A DNA stretch of 64,000 nt from the NCBI GenBank assembly GCA_977017575.1, contig CDRNVI010000158.1, forward strand, positions 1 through 64,000. Direction: 5' to 3'. Positions 1 to 11,427 of the stretch are shown one piece after another. Position numbers and translations under genes: made by a program. This stretch comes from Paramoeba atlantica. Its lineage: Eukaryota; Discosea. Position 1 is the first letter of the stretch; the number at the start of each line of letters is the position of its first letter. Below the pieces are notes generated by a model that did not search any database, was not told the DNA's origin, and saw nothing but the letters and a program-made list of their open reading frames with translations.

Positions 1-1887
1 TTTTTGTTCTCTTTGTCTCCACAAACTCTTTCTTCTCCAAAATTCTTCTTCTTCTCCTTCTTCCTCATCTTCCTCTTCTTCTTCCTCCTCTTCCTCCTCT
101 TTGAAAGGAGTGAAATGTCCAGTTTGTAGAGAAGTGAACGAATGTGAAAGCGTTGAAGCACTTTTGATGAATTATTTGATTCCAGAAACAATTGATGTTC
201 TTCTTTCTTCAAATTTGATTTCTTTCTCCAATCAATCAAGTTTTTTTTTTTTCGTTTTCTTCATTTATTGTCTCTTTTCTTTTTCAACCCTTTTTCCTTC
301 TCTTGAATTGACGAAAAAGAAACCAAACTAGAAGATGGTGGATCAAAATGTGTGAATTTCGAAACGTGTGGAGAACAAACTCAAATGTTTTGTTCCCAAT
401 GTGAGATGTTTATTTGTGATTCTTGTGATCCATCTCACTCTTCTTCTATTTTCACTCGAAATCACAAACGATGTGAAAGAGATGGTGTTGAGGGAAGAGG
501 TGGAAGAAGAAGATTGGAAGAGGAGGGAGGGGTGGTGGGAGTGATGGGATTGGAGAATTTGAAGAAGAGAGAATGTTCAAAACACCCATCTGAAACAATC
601 AGTGGATATTGTTTTCAATGTTCTTCTTTTGTTTGTATTCGTTGTGCTCTCGGAACACATGATGATCACAGAAAGAAAGTGAAATCAATTGAAGAAAGTA
701 TTTTAGAGAAAAGGAATGAAATTGTAAAGGTTGGAGATAAATTGGAGAAAAGATTGATTTTGATTGAAAAGAAAAGAAAAAGGATTGAAAAAGAAATGAA
801 AGAATTAGAAGAGAAATTAGAAAAGAAAAGAATTGAAAAGAAAGAAATAGAATTGGAGAAAGAAGATTTGAGAATCAGAAAAGATTCAATTATTTGTTTA
901 TCCAACACACCAACAACAACAACAACAACAACTGATTGTGATGTTTCTCTCTTTTTTGATGATCAACTTTTTTCAACCCTTCTTCAAACTGCAACTGATA
1001 TTGTTTCGGTGTTGTTGGATTATTCTCAAAACCAAAGAAAGGAGTGATTTGTTGTGATGGTGGTGGTGATTCTTTTCGTGTTGTTTCTTCTTTTCCTTTG
1101 AAGGACGGACCTGTAGGAGTGAGTGTGAACAGTGATGGGAATATTTTTATTTGTGAATGGGAGGATGGTGGATTGAAAGTGAGAGATAAAGAAGGAAATG
1201 AGATGATTGAATCAACAATTCAGAAAACAATTGATTCACTTCATTTGAAACCTGTTGATGTTTCAATTGGATTGAATGATCAAATTGTTGTTCTTGATTG
1301 GTCTCAAGATTGTTATGGAGTTGTAATATTAAACAAGAGAATTAATCAAATCTTTTGGATCAGTTGGTTCTGAAGATGGTCAGTTTGAGATGCCAAAGGG
1401 TGTGGATGTGGATGAAGAAGGTAGAATTATTGTTTGTGATACTTACAATCATCGAATTCAAGTGTTTGATAATGATGGATCTTTTCTTCATTCTTTTGGT
1501 TCAGAAGGTTCTTCTGAAGGTCATTTTAATGAACCTCAGAGTGTTGTAGTTGATAGAGGTGGGAATATTGTTATTTCTGAGTTTGGGAATCATCGAATTC
1601 AAATGATGGATATTGAAGGGAATTTTATTCGATGTTTTGGAACAAGAGGTTCAGGTGATTCTCAATTAGATCGTCCAGAAGGTGTTGATGTGGATGGGGA
1701 AGGTAGGATTGTTGTTTGTGAAGAAGGAAATGGAAGAGTGAGTGTGTTTGAGAAAGATGGAACATTTCTTTTTTCATTTGGTAAACCTCACATGAAAGAA
1801 CCTTCTGGGGTTGTTATTGATTCATTTGGAACAATTATTGTTTCAGATTTGGAGAACAAGTCAATTGAATTTTGGAAATCATTTTGA
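1..1887 (+). pseudogene. TRIM-NHL gene (RING, B-box, coiled coil, NHL), broken copy, 5' end outside window
   Basis: The window opens inside the RING finger (Cys-rich stretch then a poly-Ser run, then VKCPVCRE near 113). Two B-boxes follow (about 355-480 and 570-680), a Lys/Glu coiled coil (about 690-890), and NHL-type beta-propeller repeats (about 1080-1887; motifs such as NHRIQVFDNDGSF). The copy at 3327-5666 is the same gene in the opposite orientation with one unbroken frame. Compared with it, this copy has a one-base loss near 325-335, net frame-changing indels near 1005-1030, and a short loss near 1335-1345, so the frame breaks at least three times. TRIM-NHL proteins are E3 ligases or RNA regulators; this copy is unlikely to make a full product. 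An assembly error in a repeated region is the main alternative. Confidence 0.8.
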
Positions 1888-3326
1888 AAGACAAGGAGAG
1901 GTTTGTTTTTTTAACAAAAAAAGTGTTCTTTTTCTTTTTTCTTTTTCTTTTGGATTTTGGTTACCTTTTTTTTCTTTAAAAAAAAATTAATTAATTTTTT
2001 ACCCCTCCTCTTTTAGTCTCTGGTGTGGTCTTCTTCCTTCCCAACCATCATCATCTTCTTCAATTTTTGAATTTGATTTATCCTTCAAACACTTTTCTCG
2101 ATTTTTTTTGGATCTCCTCTCTGTGTTTTGTTGCATTGTGAAATTCTCCTCTTCTATTCTTTTTTAATATTGTTTTCAAATCCTCTTCTTTCAAATTTTC
2201 TGTTTTTGTTGAGATTTCGATTTTTTTCTCCTTCTTTTTTTATTTGTTCCTTTTCTGTTCTTGTTTTGTTGCTTCCTTCTTTTTTTTTCGTTGAATGAAT
2301 TTCAAACTTCAAAAAATGACATTTTTCTTTTTTGGGGGGGAGGAGGTTGATTGAGGATTCTTTTTTTCGATTTCCTCCACAAACCAATAAGACTCTCTCT
2401 TTCTCTCTCCTCTCCTCCTCTCCCTCACTTCACTCTCCCTTTGTCTGTTTTTTATCTCGTTCTTTCTTCTTCTCTCTCCTCATTCTTTTCTTTTTTTTCT
2501 TTCTTTCTTCATTTCTCAATTTTGTTTGGTTTTGGTTGGATGGGTGAGAATTTTCTCAAATTCTTGATCCTTTGTGTGGAATGACTATTTCTCCTTTTTT
2601 TGTTTATTAAAATTTCGTTTTTCCAAAAATTGTGTTTCTCTCATTCAACAACCAAAATATATGAATTCCTCCTCTCCCCCTTCCCAACAACAACAAAAAA
2701 AGAAAAAAAAAAGGGTGTTTTTGAGTTTTGAAAGAGTGTTGTTGAGTTTGGGTTTATTTATTCAACACCAAAGAACAAAAAAGAATATCAAAAAAAAAAA
2801 TGGAAATCTCAACAAAAAGACAGAGCAACACAAAAAGAATCATTTCTTTTTAACAACAACGAAATTTGAAAACAAAAAAAGAAAAATAATTTCAATCAAA
2901 AAAAAAAAGAGAAGAGGAAGAGAGAAAGAGAGAGAACTTTCACAAAAACACAAAACACACACAACAACAATAAAACTCAAAAATGAAGAGGAGAAACAAA
3001 ATCAAAGAAAAGTTGTTTTTGAAGAAGGATCAAAATTCGAATAAAAAATTGGAAGAAGAATGATGATGATTTTGGGGGGGAAGAAGAAGACCACACCACA
3101 CCACAACAGAGACTAAAAAGGAGAAAAGGAGGGGAGGAAGGAGAAAAAGAGAAGAGAAGAGAAAAAAATATATTAATTTCTTGTTTTTAATTTTCTTCAA
3201 ACAAAAAAGGAAACAAAAAGAAAAAAGAAAAGAAAAAATGATACAAAATAATAAAATAAAACAAATCAAAATCAAAAAAGAAAAAAAAGAGAAAAAAAAG
3301 AGAAAAGAAAAAACCTCCATCTCTTT
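1888..3326. other. Spacer between the convergent TRIM-NHL copies
   Basis: No gene seen. The left half is T/C-rich and the right half A/G-rich, and short matching inverted blocks next to both genes make it part of the inverted repeat. Short open frames on both strands are runs of Phe/Leu/Ser or Lys/Glu typical of homopurine tracts and are not supported as genes. Confidence 0.6.
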
Positions 3327-5202
3327 TCAAAATGATTTCCAAAATTCAATTGACTTTTTCTTCCAATCTACAACAATAATTGTTCCAAATGAATCAATAA
3401 CAATCCCAGTAGGACTCACCATGTAATGTTTACCAAATGAAAAAAGAAATGTTCCATCTTTCTCAAACACACTCACTCTTCCATTTCCATCACAAACAAC
3501 AATTCTACCTTCCCCATCCACATCAACACTTACTGGACGATCGAATTGAGAATCACCTGAACCTCTTGTTCCAAAACATCGAATAAAATTCCCTTCAATA
3601 TCCATCACTTGAATCCGATGATTTCCATAATCAGAAATAACAATATTCCCATCTCTATCAACGACAACCCTTTTTGGTTCTTTGAACTGACCTTCAGAAG
3701 AACCTTCTGAACCAAAAGAACAAAGAAAAGATCCATCATTATCAAATACTTCAATTCGATGATTGTAAGTATCAGCAACAATAATTCTACCTTCTTCATC
3801 TACATCCACACCATATGGTTCAAAAAATTGACCATCTTCAGAACCTCTTGATCCAAAAGATTTGATCAATTCTCCTTCTTTGTTTAATATTACAACCCTA
3901 TAACAATCTTGAGACCAATCAAGAACAACAATTTGATCATTCAATCCAATTGAAACATCAACAGGTTTCAAATGAAGTGAATCAATTGTTTTCTGAATTG
4001 TTGATTCAATCATCTCATTTCCTTCTTTATCTCTCACTCTCAATCCAACCACACCTTCAGAAATAAAAATATTCCCATCACTGTTCACACTCACTCCAAA
4101 AGGTTCATTCTTCAAAGAAAAAGAAGAAACTAAACGAAAAGAATCACCACCACCATCACAACAAATCACTCCTTTCTTTGGTTTGAGTAATCCAACAACA
4201 CCTCCTTCAGAAACAATATCATTTGCAGTTTGAAGAAGAGTTGAAAAAAGTTGATCATCAAAAAAGAGAGAAACACCACAATCAGTTGTTGTTGTTGTTG
4301 GTGTTGGTGTGTTGGATAAACGAATAATTGAATCTTTTCTTATTCTCAAATCTTCTTTCTCTAATTCTATTTCTTTCTTTTCAATTCTTTTCTTTTCTAA
4401 TTTCTCTTCTAATTCTTTCATTTCTTCTTCAATCTTTTTTCTTTTCTTTTCAATAAAAATCAATCTTTTCTCCAATTTATCTCCAACCTTTACAACTTCA
4501 TTCCTTTTCTCTAAAATACTTTCTTCAATTGATTTCACTTTCTCATTGTGATCATCATGAGTTTCAAGAATACAACGAGTACAAATAAAAGAAGAACATT
4601 GAAAACAATATCCACTGATTGTTTCAGATGGGTGTTTTGAACATTCTCTCTTCTTCAAATTCTCCAATCCCATCACTCCCACCACCACCCCTCCCTCCTC
4701 TTCCAATCTTCTTCTTCCACCTCCTCCCTCAACACCATCTCTTTCAGATCGTTTGTGATTTCGAGAGAAAATAGAAGAAGTGTGAGATGGATCACAAGAA
4801 TCACAAATAAACATGTTGCAAATAGGACAAAACATTCGAGTTTGTTTTCCACATGTTTCAAAATTCACACATTCTGATCCACCATCTCCTGATTTTGGTT
4901 TCTTTTTCATCAATTCAAGAAAGAAGGAGAAAGGTTGAAAAAGAAAAGAGAGAATAAATGAAGAAAACGAAAAAAAACTTGATTGATTGGAGAAAGAAAT
5001 CAAATTTGAAGAAAGAAGAACATCAATCGTTTCTGGAATCAAATAATTCATCGTAAGTGCCTCAATCGTTTCACATTCGTTCATTTCTCTACAAACTGGA
5101 CATTTCACACCACTCAAAGAAGGGGAAGAAGAAGAAGAAGAGGGGGAGGGGGGGGATGAAGAAGAGGAAGAGGAAAAAGAAGGAGAAGGAGAAGGAGAAG
5201 AA

Positions 5203-5233
<31 letters not shown>

Positions 5234-5666
5234 GATTTTGAAGAAGAAAGAGTTTGTGGAGACAAAGAGAACAAAAAGAAAGACCACAACAAGGTAACAA
5301 CCTTGGTTCTTTTTCCCAACTCATCAATTCCAAACACATTCCACATTCAAATCTTTTCTTTTTCTCTTCTTCTTCCTTTCTCCTTCTTTTCATCATCTCT
5401 TCTTTTCTTTCTCTTTCTTCCTCTCCTTCTCCTTTATTTTGTCCCACTTGTTGTTCTCTCTTTCCAAAAACATCTTCACTTCTTCTTTCTCTTTGTTCTA
5501 TTTCATCATCATCATCTTCAATCACAACAACATCATGATCACCACAATCTGTTGTTTGATCTTCTTTCTCTTTCTTTCCTCTTTTGGTTTTTCTCTTTTT
5601 CTCACTTTCTAATTCTGTTCCTTCTTCTCCTCCTCCTCTCTTTCTCTTTCCTCTTTTTTCACTCAT
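3327..5666 (-). CDS. TRIM-NHL protein: RING, two B-boxes, coiled coil, NHL propeller
   Basis: Single-exon gene, 779 residues. The start is the first ATG of the frame at 5664-5666; further upstream the frame is purine-rich and has no ATG that looks better. After an acidic/basic N-terminus comes a C3HC4-type RING (CGMCLELM, then CCGLSFCSLC, then VKCPVCRE) near residues 115-205, with about 50 mostly Ser residues inserted before the last Cys pair. Two B-boxes follow (CGKQTRMFC...CDSC and CSKHPSE...CFQC), then a Lys/Glu coiled coil, then about five NHL repeats (for example NHRIEVFDNDGSFLCSFGS) to the C-terminus. Family members act as ubiquitin E3 ligases and post-transcriptional regulators in the cytoplasm; the NHL propeller commonly binds RNA or protein. 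No signal peptide or membrane segment. Specific substrate unknown. The broken partner lies inverted at 1-1887. Confidence 0.88.
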
Positions 5667-6039
5667 TTTGTCTCTCTCTGTGTGTGGGAAAAAGAGATCA
5701 ATCAACAACAAAAAGAAAGGTGAAAAGTGAAACAATTGGATGGGACAAGAAAAAGAAAATGGAAATGAAAATGAAAATGAAATCAAATCAAACCAAAAAG
5801 AGACTCCACCCAAACTCACACACAAAGCAAATTCTTCACACAGAGCAAAAGAGAGGAAGAGAGAAGAGATTCTGAGAAATATTTTTTCAAAAATTGAGCC
5901 AAAAACAAACCCCCTCAAGAAGGAAAGAGAGAAGAAGAAGAAGAAGAGAAACAAAACAAAACAAAACAAAAACGAGAGTATTTTTTCTCCAAAGAGAGAA
6001 AAAAAAGAAACAGACAAGACACTCTGTAAAAACTGAAAG
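5667..6039 (-). promoter_or_regulatory. 5' flank of the TRIM-NHL gene
   Basis: Purine-rich on the + strand (pyrimidine-rich on the coding strand), as upstream of most genes here. No TATA-like element stands out. It ends where the base composition changes abruptly at about 6040, the edge of the gypsy remnant. Confidence 0.35.
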
Positions 6040-7295
6040 GTTTGTCTGTGTGGGAAAACTAGTTTATGCAAATCGCAAGAAAGCGAGAAAATGTGAAAAA
6101 GGCGCAAGCGGAACGCGTCGCGGGCTGATGTCATCAAATGGTCCCCATCAAGGTGATTCGCTGAAGAGGGCCAAGAATATTAGCCAAAGGTTGGGATTTG
6201 GCCAAGAGTTGGGTCAAAAGTTTGGAGGGCCGATAATTTCCATTATTCACATCCTCCCCCTTGAGCCAAAGACGTGTCCCACATCAATCCTCAAACTCTT
6301 CGTTGTAGTAGTAGTCCTCTCGGTGTGTCGTCTTCTTCATTCGTGGTGGCCTGGTGCGGAGTGGACCTGTCACTGGAAGACCTGGGGGAGTGCATTGCAT
6401 CTCTTCCTCAAGGGTGTCTTCCATCTCGACATCCACTGTCTCTCTCATGTCCAAATCTCTTGCAATCGAGGATTTTACCTCGGAAGGAGATTTGATTGTG
6501 GTTTGTCCCTTGATTTTCTCGGACTCAAAGAATTTCTCTAATAACTCCTTGCCTTCAGGTGAACTCTCCAGATCTTTCCGAGAGATCCACTTGTAACCGG
6601 GTCTTCCCTGGAACCGCTGTTCCCAGACTCGGAATTTGTCATCCTTGGACTGATATTCCATGATACTTCTTTTTGTGCTTCTTCTCCTACTCCCTGGATT
6701 CAGGGGAGTATCTGAGGGTGTTGTTGATCGTTCCATTTGTGAATCTTCTTCCAAATGGTGTCCCCCCCCCTCTTTGGATGGGCTCCTCGCTCTCATGCTG
6801 TATGGTCTGAGCTGAGCCCCGTTGACTCCTTTGATCACGTATGTCGTTTTTGTATTTTGGATGTTGTATGTCTGTGGTGAGCATACATCAAGAATTTTGA
6901 AGACATCTGTATGTGTTTTCCTTTGAAGTTTTTTGTTTATTCCTTTTCTGATTTGTTGATCAAGTAGGAGGACAGAGTCTCCCTTTTTAAAGACCTTGGT
7001 CTGATGTGTTGCATTATACTGGGCTGCTGTATTCTAAGCTTTTTCTCTTCTGATTTCAGTGACCAGGTTAAAAACTTCATACATTCTTGTCTCGATTAGT
7101 TGGGCATACTCATCTGTTGTTAGCAGATTTGGAATTACCGAACGGTATTTTACATCAATCGGGCAGTTTGGTCTTCGGCCAAATTGTAAGAAATATGGTG
7201 AATATTTGGTGACTGTGTTCTTTTGAGTGTTATATGCAAATTCCAGATAGGGGATGAGGAGGTCCCAGTCTCTTTCGAATTGATCAATGAATATT
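6040..7295 (-). mobile_element. Fossil 3' end of a Ty3/gypsy LTR retrotransposon
   Basis: On the - strand, 7280 to about 6285 carries the C-terminal part of a Ty3/gypsy integrase/Pol: motifs such as WDLLIPYLEFAYN, YSPYFLQFGRRPN and VIKGVNGAQLRPYSMRA are typical of the region after the integrase core. After it lies a purine tract (GGGGGAGGA, about 6256-6264) that looks like the polypurine tract, then about 200 bp starting TGTGAATAATGG that is probably part of the 3' LTR. Base composition is more balanced than the flanks. Gag, protease, RT, RNase H and the 5' LTR are absent. The piece is broken (a few breaks) and old. It abuts the truncated gene at 7296. The outer limit near 6040 is set only by the composition change. 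Confidence 0.75.
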
Positions 7296-9524
7296 TATGG
7301 GTTGTTTCAAAATTTCTTAAAGGTTTTGGCAATGTACTCCAAACAAGTTGATGTTTTTTTTACTTCTTTTGTCAACCAAGATTCGTTCAAGGTTCCATTT
7401 TCTTGTTTTTGAAAACCAAAAGTCAAAAATCTTTCTCTTTTCTCAAATTTGCTTGTTTCAAGTTAATCCTGATGTTTGAACAATTTCGAAAATTAAATGA
7501 TCAACTCAAAGAAAAGAATCTCCATCTCGTGACAATTCGAACACCAATTCAATACCCTTACCAATATTCAAAATATTCCTCATGTTTTTCTTCAAATTCT
7601 TCTTCAATCTCTTCTCTTTTGTTTTTTGTTTTTTTGAGAATAATTTCTTTTCTTTTTGTTTCTTTTGGTAGTACTTAATCGTTCAATCCCTTATTCAAAT
7701 ACTGGTCCAAATGGAATTTATGCTTTATTTAATTTAACTGGCTCTTGTAATGAGGTATTTCTTTTTCTTGTCATTTTCGAAACCAATATTTTGTTTTTGA
7801 TATTTTGGTTTCTTTGCAGCTAATAAGAGACAATGAAAGAAAAGAAAACTTGAAATATGATACAAGTCTTTTCTTTCTATTTGTTTTTCTTTCTATTTGT
7901 TTTTCATTTAATTTAAAAGATGGGTTTTTTCTTCTTTTTTTAATGCAGTTGTAAGAACGAGATCCGATGGATTGTGGTTTGAAACTGCCTGGATTTTACG
8001 TGATTTAACACACAGCTATGACAAAAAAATGAATGTTATCCTCTTTTCCAAAATTAATGAATCTTCTTTATCTTTAGGCTGAATAGTCAATGAATAGAGA
8101 AAAACTGCTTGGTTTCCTTTTAGTCAATCACATGGAGGATTCAATGATCGATTTGTTATTGGCTCGTTTGACATTCCTTTCTTCATCTTGTTCTTTTTTT
8201 CCCTTATTGAAATAAGATAGGCGAGATGCAGTCTTGAAAATCAATAATCGTTTTGAAGCTCTCCCAAAAGATGAGTTTCTCAAAAATTCTTTTCTTTTTC
8301 ATTTTTTGGCATAAATCACTAATTTTATCCGGATAGTGTTTTTCGACCTCGAAATAGCGAAGCTTCTCTGGGGAGAGAAGTCAAACAAAATCAAATTCGA
8401 TTCCAGAGAGTTGTTGTTTGTGACTCTTCATTGATCATTTCTATTTGTGAAGCTTAAAATGCTTGTCAAAGTGTCAAAAATCGAGAGTGTCAATTTTTTT
8501 AAATGTCACCAAAAATGATCTTTTTTTCTTTTCAGTGTCCTTCCGCTCCTGAGCCATGCTCTTTACCTTTTTGTGTATTAAACCTTTTATCTGGGGTTGA
8601 CTTTCTTTCAATTTTCCTTTTCTCTCCCTTTTCGTAACTCAATCTGGCAACTCTCTCACAGGTTGATGGACCAATTGCCGGATTGAGCTCGAAAAAACAC
8701 GAATTTTTTGATGTTCTATTGTTTATTTTCTTTCCATCACTTTCTTTCTTTTAAAAATCTTTTTTAGGGAGCGAAATGCAAACCTTGTGTTCGTGATTGT
8801 CGAGCACAAGGGATGGAAAAGAATTGGACAGATAACTTTTTGCAAATGACATCACAAGATACATTTAACCCCTATTTAATCTATGAAAGAATTATCCGTG
8901 ATATGAGGATCCAAAAGAATGTTTCTCTTTGTATCGAGATGCTGAGAGAAAATTTCAAGTTTTTCTTTCAACTTTTTTAAGCTTTAAATTTCTCTCTTCT
9001 TTAAACTTTATTTCTTCTTTAGGGAGGCAAAATGGGAATCTGATGCTACTTTCTCAGACGTTTGTCTTCTCACAGGTGCGTTTGATACTCCAAAATTAAA
9101 CATCAATGGAAAATGTGATCCAACAACTCCTTTCCTTCTCTCACACCCAATATCTCGGTTTTCTTTTTTCGTTTGATCGATTTGAGAGAAAATTGAAATT
9201 CAAGAGGAAAAAATGACTGATTTTTTTCCACAGTGGCATCATGACATGGAGCAAAGTGGATCGTTGTAAGAGGTCTCTTTTTTTCAAAAAAAATCAAATT
9301 TTTCAAAATTGAAAACAAAAGTTTCAGATATCCTGTGGTTTGTGCCAAATTCACACACACGAGAAATTATCGATTCAGATTTTTCGAAAATTACCACGAG
9401 TTGTTTTGTGAAAATGAAACCAAAGCCCCCATTTTTCCTTTTCCCAAACAGAAGAAGAGTAAAAGAAAAGAAAAATAGAAAAGATAAAAAGGAATGGGAA
9501 AGGAATACAACATGCTCTGGATGA
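7296..9524 (+). pseudogene. Glycosyltransferase-like gene, 5'-truncated paralogue of 11428-13984
   Basis: Similarity to the intact paralogue begins at about 7296 (LFQNFLKVLAMYSKQVDVF against GIFDNLLKVLAMYSQRVDVF) and continues through the same exon series: FKLILMFEQFRKLNDQLKEK, GPNGIYALFNLTGSC, VRTRSDGLWFETAWILRDLT, NDRFVIGS, NSEASLGREVKQ, PFCVLNLLSGV, GAKCKPCVRDC, AKWESDATFSDVCLLTG. The first exons, which in the paralogue encode the signal/anchor segment and the CLVGELRSF strand, are missing and replaced by gypsy sequence. Several exon-like stretches carry in-frame stops (for example near 8080-8100), and the last junction (about 9267-9329) does not preserve the frame. I read it as a pseudogene. 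The gene presumably once made a secretory-pathway glycosyltransferase-like protein. Confidence 0.7.
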
Positions 9525-9755
9525 CCGAATTAAGATTTTCTCACCTCCCACAAAACACCTCACTCGGTTAGTTTTATTCTTTTACACCTGAGTTTCAGGT
9601 TGTTGGAAGTTTCCATGTGGGTTTGTGTTAAATATTGTTTGTAATAACTGGGAGGAAAAGAGATTGTGCTGTGGTCAATTGCTTTCTCTCATTTGTGAGA
9701 GAGAAAGTGCCCCTTGAACATTTTCTTTTGAATTTTGGAGGAGCGAATCTTTGAA

Positions 9756-11102
9756 CTAAAAAAAATCATACATATCAATCCGACTACAATTACTAAGTCG
9801 ATATCTGTAGGTAAGAAGCTTCGACATTTGCTGAAGATAGGCACTAAAAACATCAAAAAAATCGCCTTTCCAGGAAAATTGGACAAGTTTTCGATACTCT
9901 AATGCAAGTTCTCTTCTTTTTGTCAACTCTGCTCGATCCATCTCAAATAAATACTTCCCAATTGTCTTGTTTGAAAGGCGCTGGTATGGAATTTCAACAA
10001 CAATATCCTCCCAAGGAATAGTACCACGAAATGGGAGAAGGTCTGCTCCCAAAGTGTCCTGTTTGGTTCGGTTGTCCGCTTTAAAATAAATATTCTCTTT
10101 TTCAACCAAAACCACAGGAAGGCAACCCATTGTAAAAGCGTCAAAGAACTGTTTGGATTGAGGGAGTTTTCCTTTGAGAATGGGACACAAGAAACTCGAT
10201 GCATACATTCCCATGGTTCGATGGGTTGAGAGGGACCCCTTACTTCTCGACATTGAACCGAAGAAAATATCACGGTCGTTGAGAAAGTGTTTTCTTTTAA
10301 ACAAGTATAAATCCTCATACAATGCGCGCCTCTCCTGGCTGAGATAAGGAGATCCCATCCAAAACAAGAAAGTGGAAGGACGAGAGAGGGGAATGATCTC
10401 TTGTTCCCAGGTCATCCCAACATCCGCATAAGGAACAACAAGATCACTTTGACAACCGTGATTACGAGGACCTGTATGTGCCAGGATTGGCCCAGAAGCG
10501 AGAATCCAGTGTGAAGAATCTAAGAAATCTCTTGTATCCAGCAAAAGATGCTTTTTGGGATAAAACCAAAAGTGTTCTAATTGATAAAACAGATCTGCCA
10601 CGAAAAGATGGTGTTTGGGACAGGGACGATCGAACCAAGGACATCCATTGAGATATTTCGCCATTGCAAGAAAAGCTGGAACAATAAAGAGATCCGCTTC
10701 CTCAGGGTTAGAGGTTTGAGGGAGTAAAAGCAAACGAGAGAGGAGCAAAACTTCCAAACCAAATTTCACCTGCACTTCTGATCCGTTTACATAACGATTG
10801 GGAGAAGAATAACGATAACAAGGTTTTCGAAAGAATGTACATTTCGGGCTTCGATCCACACCATTTAACTTTTCAACACGATTGATCAAGTCGACATTGA
10901 ATTTCTCAGGAAGATCATAGACAAAGAATGTCATGTTTTCAAAGTATGTTGGGATGATGAATGAAGAAGGAGGAGGAGACCGATAGATTTTGTGGTACAA
11001 AGGATGAACCTCTTTTGGAGGTGAGTAAGAAAACGAGGGATCTATTTGAGCCTTCAGCGCGCCCATCACGAAAAAGAGAAGGAAGAAAGGGATGAAGAAC
11101 AT
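9756..11102 (-). CDS. Exostosin-family (GT47) glycosyltransferase
   Basis: Single exon, 448 residues. The start is the ATG at 11100-11102, which places a hydrophobic signal/anchor (MFFIPFFLLFFVMGALKAQ) at the N-terminus; no ATG lies further upstream in the frame. The body has the exostosin pattern: FFVYDLPEKFN near residue 50, a central LLLLPQTSNPEEADLFIVPAF block, and C-terminal SKQFFDAFTMGCLPVVL followed by LPFRGTIPWEDIVVEIPYQ, the nucleotide-sugar-binding half of GT47. GT47 enzymes are type II Golgi transferases building cell-wall or proteoglycan-type polysaccharides. The gene sits between the two glycosyltransferase-like paralogues and is divergent from the right one. Acceptor and donor sugars cannot be read from sequence. 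Confidence 0.88.
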   Translation of the reverse strand: MFFIPFFLLFFVMGALKAQIDPSFSYSPPKEVHPLYHKIYRSPPPSSFIIPTYFENMTFFVYDLPEKFNVDLINRVEKLNGVDRSPKCTFFRKPCYRYSSPNRYVNGSEVQVKFGLEVLLLSRLLLLPQTSNPEEADLFIVPAFLAMAKYLNGCPWFDRPCPKHHLFVADLFYQLEHFWFYPKKHLLLDTRDFLDSSHWILASGPILAHTGPRNHGCQSDLVVPYADVGMTWEQEIIPLSRPSTFLFWMGSPYLSQERRALYEDLYLFKRKHFLNDRDIFFGSMSRSKGSLSTHRTMGMYASSFLCPILKGKLPQSKQFFDAFTMGCLPVVLVEKENIYFKADNRTKQDTLGADLLPFRGTIPWEDIVVEIPYQRLSNKTIGKYLFEMDRAELTKRRELALEYRKLVQFSWKGDFFDVFSAYLQQMSKLLTYRYRLSNCSRIDMYDFF

Positions 11103-11427
11103 CCCTTGCTCTTTTGACGAACCCAAACCCAAACCCAAACCGAACGAACAAAACGACGAAAAGGAAAAGAGAAAGGTTTTTCTCAGTATAAAAAAGGTTC
11201 GAAATCGAAAAAAAGGTATTCGAAAATTTCTCAAAAGAACTTAGGGAGAAATCAAATTCGACCAGGTCAGAGCACAAAAAAATCGGTCCTCGCAGAATTT
11301 AACCTTAGCCTCCTTCAAAAAAAAAGAGCTCTATTTTTTTGATTGTCGTTTTGATTTTGTTTTTTCTTTTGTTTGTTCTCTCGTTCAAAACCAAAAGAAA
11401 AAAGAGGGAAAAAGAAAATGGGGAGAG
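11103..11427. promoter_or_regulatory. Divergent promoter between GT47 and glycosyltransferase-like genes
   Basis: 325 bp separate the two start codons, so both genes are probably driven from here. The segment has T-rich and A-rich tracts but no recognised binding site. Confidence 0.45.

Larger units (their letters stand above)
1..5666. repeat. Large inverted duplication carrying two TRIM-NHL copies tail to tail
   Basis: The + strand from 1 to about 2040 is matched by the - strand from 5300 down to about 3080. The match continues past both stop codons: the 3' flank at about 2013-2033 (agtctctggtgtggtcttct) recurs inverted at about 3087-3116. Between the arms (about 2150-3000) the sequence is purine/pyrimidine-biased, roughly T-rich on the left and A-rich on the right, consistent with a decayed extension of the same palindrome towards a centre near 2500. 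The left arm runs out of the window. Confidence 0.75.

Noticed and set aside
2574-3044. Plus-strand open frame rich in Lys, Asn and Gln between the TRIM-NHL copies
   Set aside because: Composition follows the A-rich tract of the inverted-repeat centre; no mixed globular stretch and no good start context.
5057-6036. Plus-strand open frames opposite the TRIM-NHL gene
   Set aside because: Shadow frames of purine-rich coding sequence; poly-Glu/Lys/Leu without family features.
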